This document shows positions 5,841-5,978 of a DNA stretch of 5,978 nt, one piece after another. The translations under genes and the position numbers were made by a program. The notes below the pieces were generated by a model, which was not told where the DNA came from, did not search any database, and saw nothing but the letters and a program-made list of their open reading frames with translations. The stretch lies in assembly GCA_947177105.1 (NCBI GenBank), contig CAMWTF010000171.1, positions 1-5,978 of the forward strand. Reading direction: 5' to 3'. Origin of the DNA: an uncultured Lachnospiraceae bacterium. Lineage in GTDB: Bacteria > Bacillota > Clostridia > Lachnospirales > Lachnospiraceae. The stretch's first letter is position 1. The number at the start of each line of letters is the position of its first letter.

Positions 5841-5978
5841 TTGCCATTGACGGGTACATCATTCAGATAGACCATAGCGACATTAAGACTATGACCGCAG
5901 AGATACAGAAAATCGGTGTCAATGTCAACCAGATAGCACGCCGCGTAAACGCGACGGGGAACGCATACCAAGAGGACA
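5834..5978 (+). CDS. mobC: MobC-like plasmid/ICE mobilization protein, 5'-truncated and running off the window
   Basis: Reading from 5834, the frame gives about 48 residues including AIDGYIIQID and IQKIGVNVNQIARRVNATG. The pattern (A)IDGYII followed by (I/V)NQIARRVN is characteristic of the C-terminal half of MobC relaxosome accessory proteins. These help a MobA-type relaxase nick the transfer origin of mobilizable plasmids and integrative elements. The N-terminal ribbon-helix-helix part is missing: upstream of about 5834 the frame runs into antisense XRE sequence and reaches stops at 5789-5794. No ribosome site precedes the only nearby starts (for example GTG 5825). The frame remains open at the right edge, where a relaxase gene would be expected next. 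The identification rests on a short stretch but a distinctive one. Confidence 0.75.

Noticed and set aside
5613..5870. Plus-strand open frame of 85 codons crossing the XRE/mobC junction
   Set aside because: It is antisense to the XRE gene and out of frame with mobC; no ribosome site or domain is seen.

Overview
The window looks like accessory DNA from a Gram-positive, Clostridia-type gut bacterium (Oscillospiraceae or Lachnospiraceae-like). The reasons are strong AGGAGG ribosome sites, moderate-to-high G+C in the first 4.2 kb that falls towards the right end, and protein families typical of integrative or mobilizable elements in that group. The organism is inferred from protein character only; no taxonomic marker is present.

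Left block (3-1292), copper tolerance: the C-terminal part of a Cu(I)-exporting P1B-type ATPase (copA; its 5' end lies outside the window) ends in a fused heavy-metal-associated (HMA) domain. That domain has its own in-frame ATG and Shine-Dalgarno sequence, so it might also be made as a free CopZ-like chaperone. A CsoR-type copper-sensing repressor follows with a 4-base GTGA overlap, then an intrinsic terminator.

Middle block (1316-4289), an efflux/radical-SAM operon: a promoter and a small perfect palindrome precede a MATE transporter, an unlisted 30-codon Trp-rich single-span membrane protein, and a radical SAM enzyme with a SPASM-like C-terminal cysteine region. All three are tightly spaced with good ribosome sites and end at a 12-bp hairpin. 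The adjacent AraC-family regulator (4366-5412) has its own TTGCAA-17-TATAAT promoter and a very strong terminator, and is the natural candidate to control the operon. I do not recognise a characterised system with this exact composition. The regulator + exporter + tiny membrane peptide + radical SAM enzyme set is the most interesting content here.

Right block (5532-5978), a recombination scar: on the minus strand is an XRE-type regulator lacking its N-terminal start region. Directly abutting it on the plus strand is the interior of a MobC-like relaxosome protein lacking its N-terminal half. Both genes lose their 5' ends at the same place (about 5831-5840). This suggests that the cargo was inserted into, or joined by deletion to, a mobilization module, or that the assembly is chimeric here. 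No tRNA, rRNA, CRISPR array or insertion sequence was seen. No gene-free stretch exceeds 300 bases.
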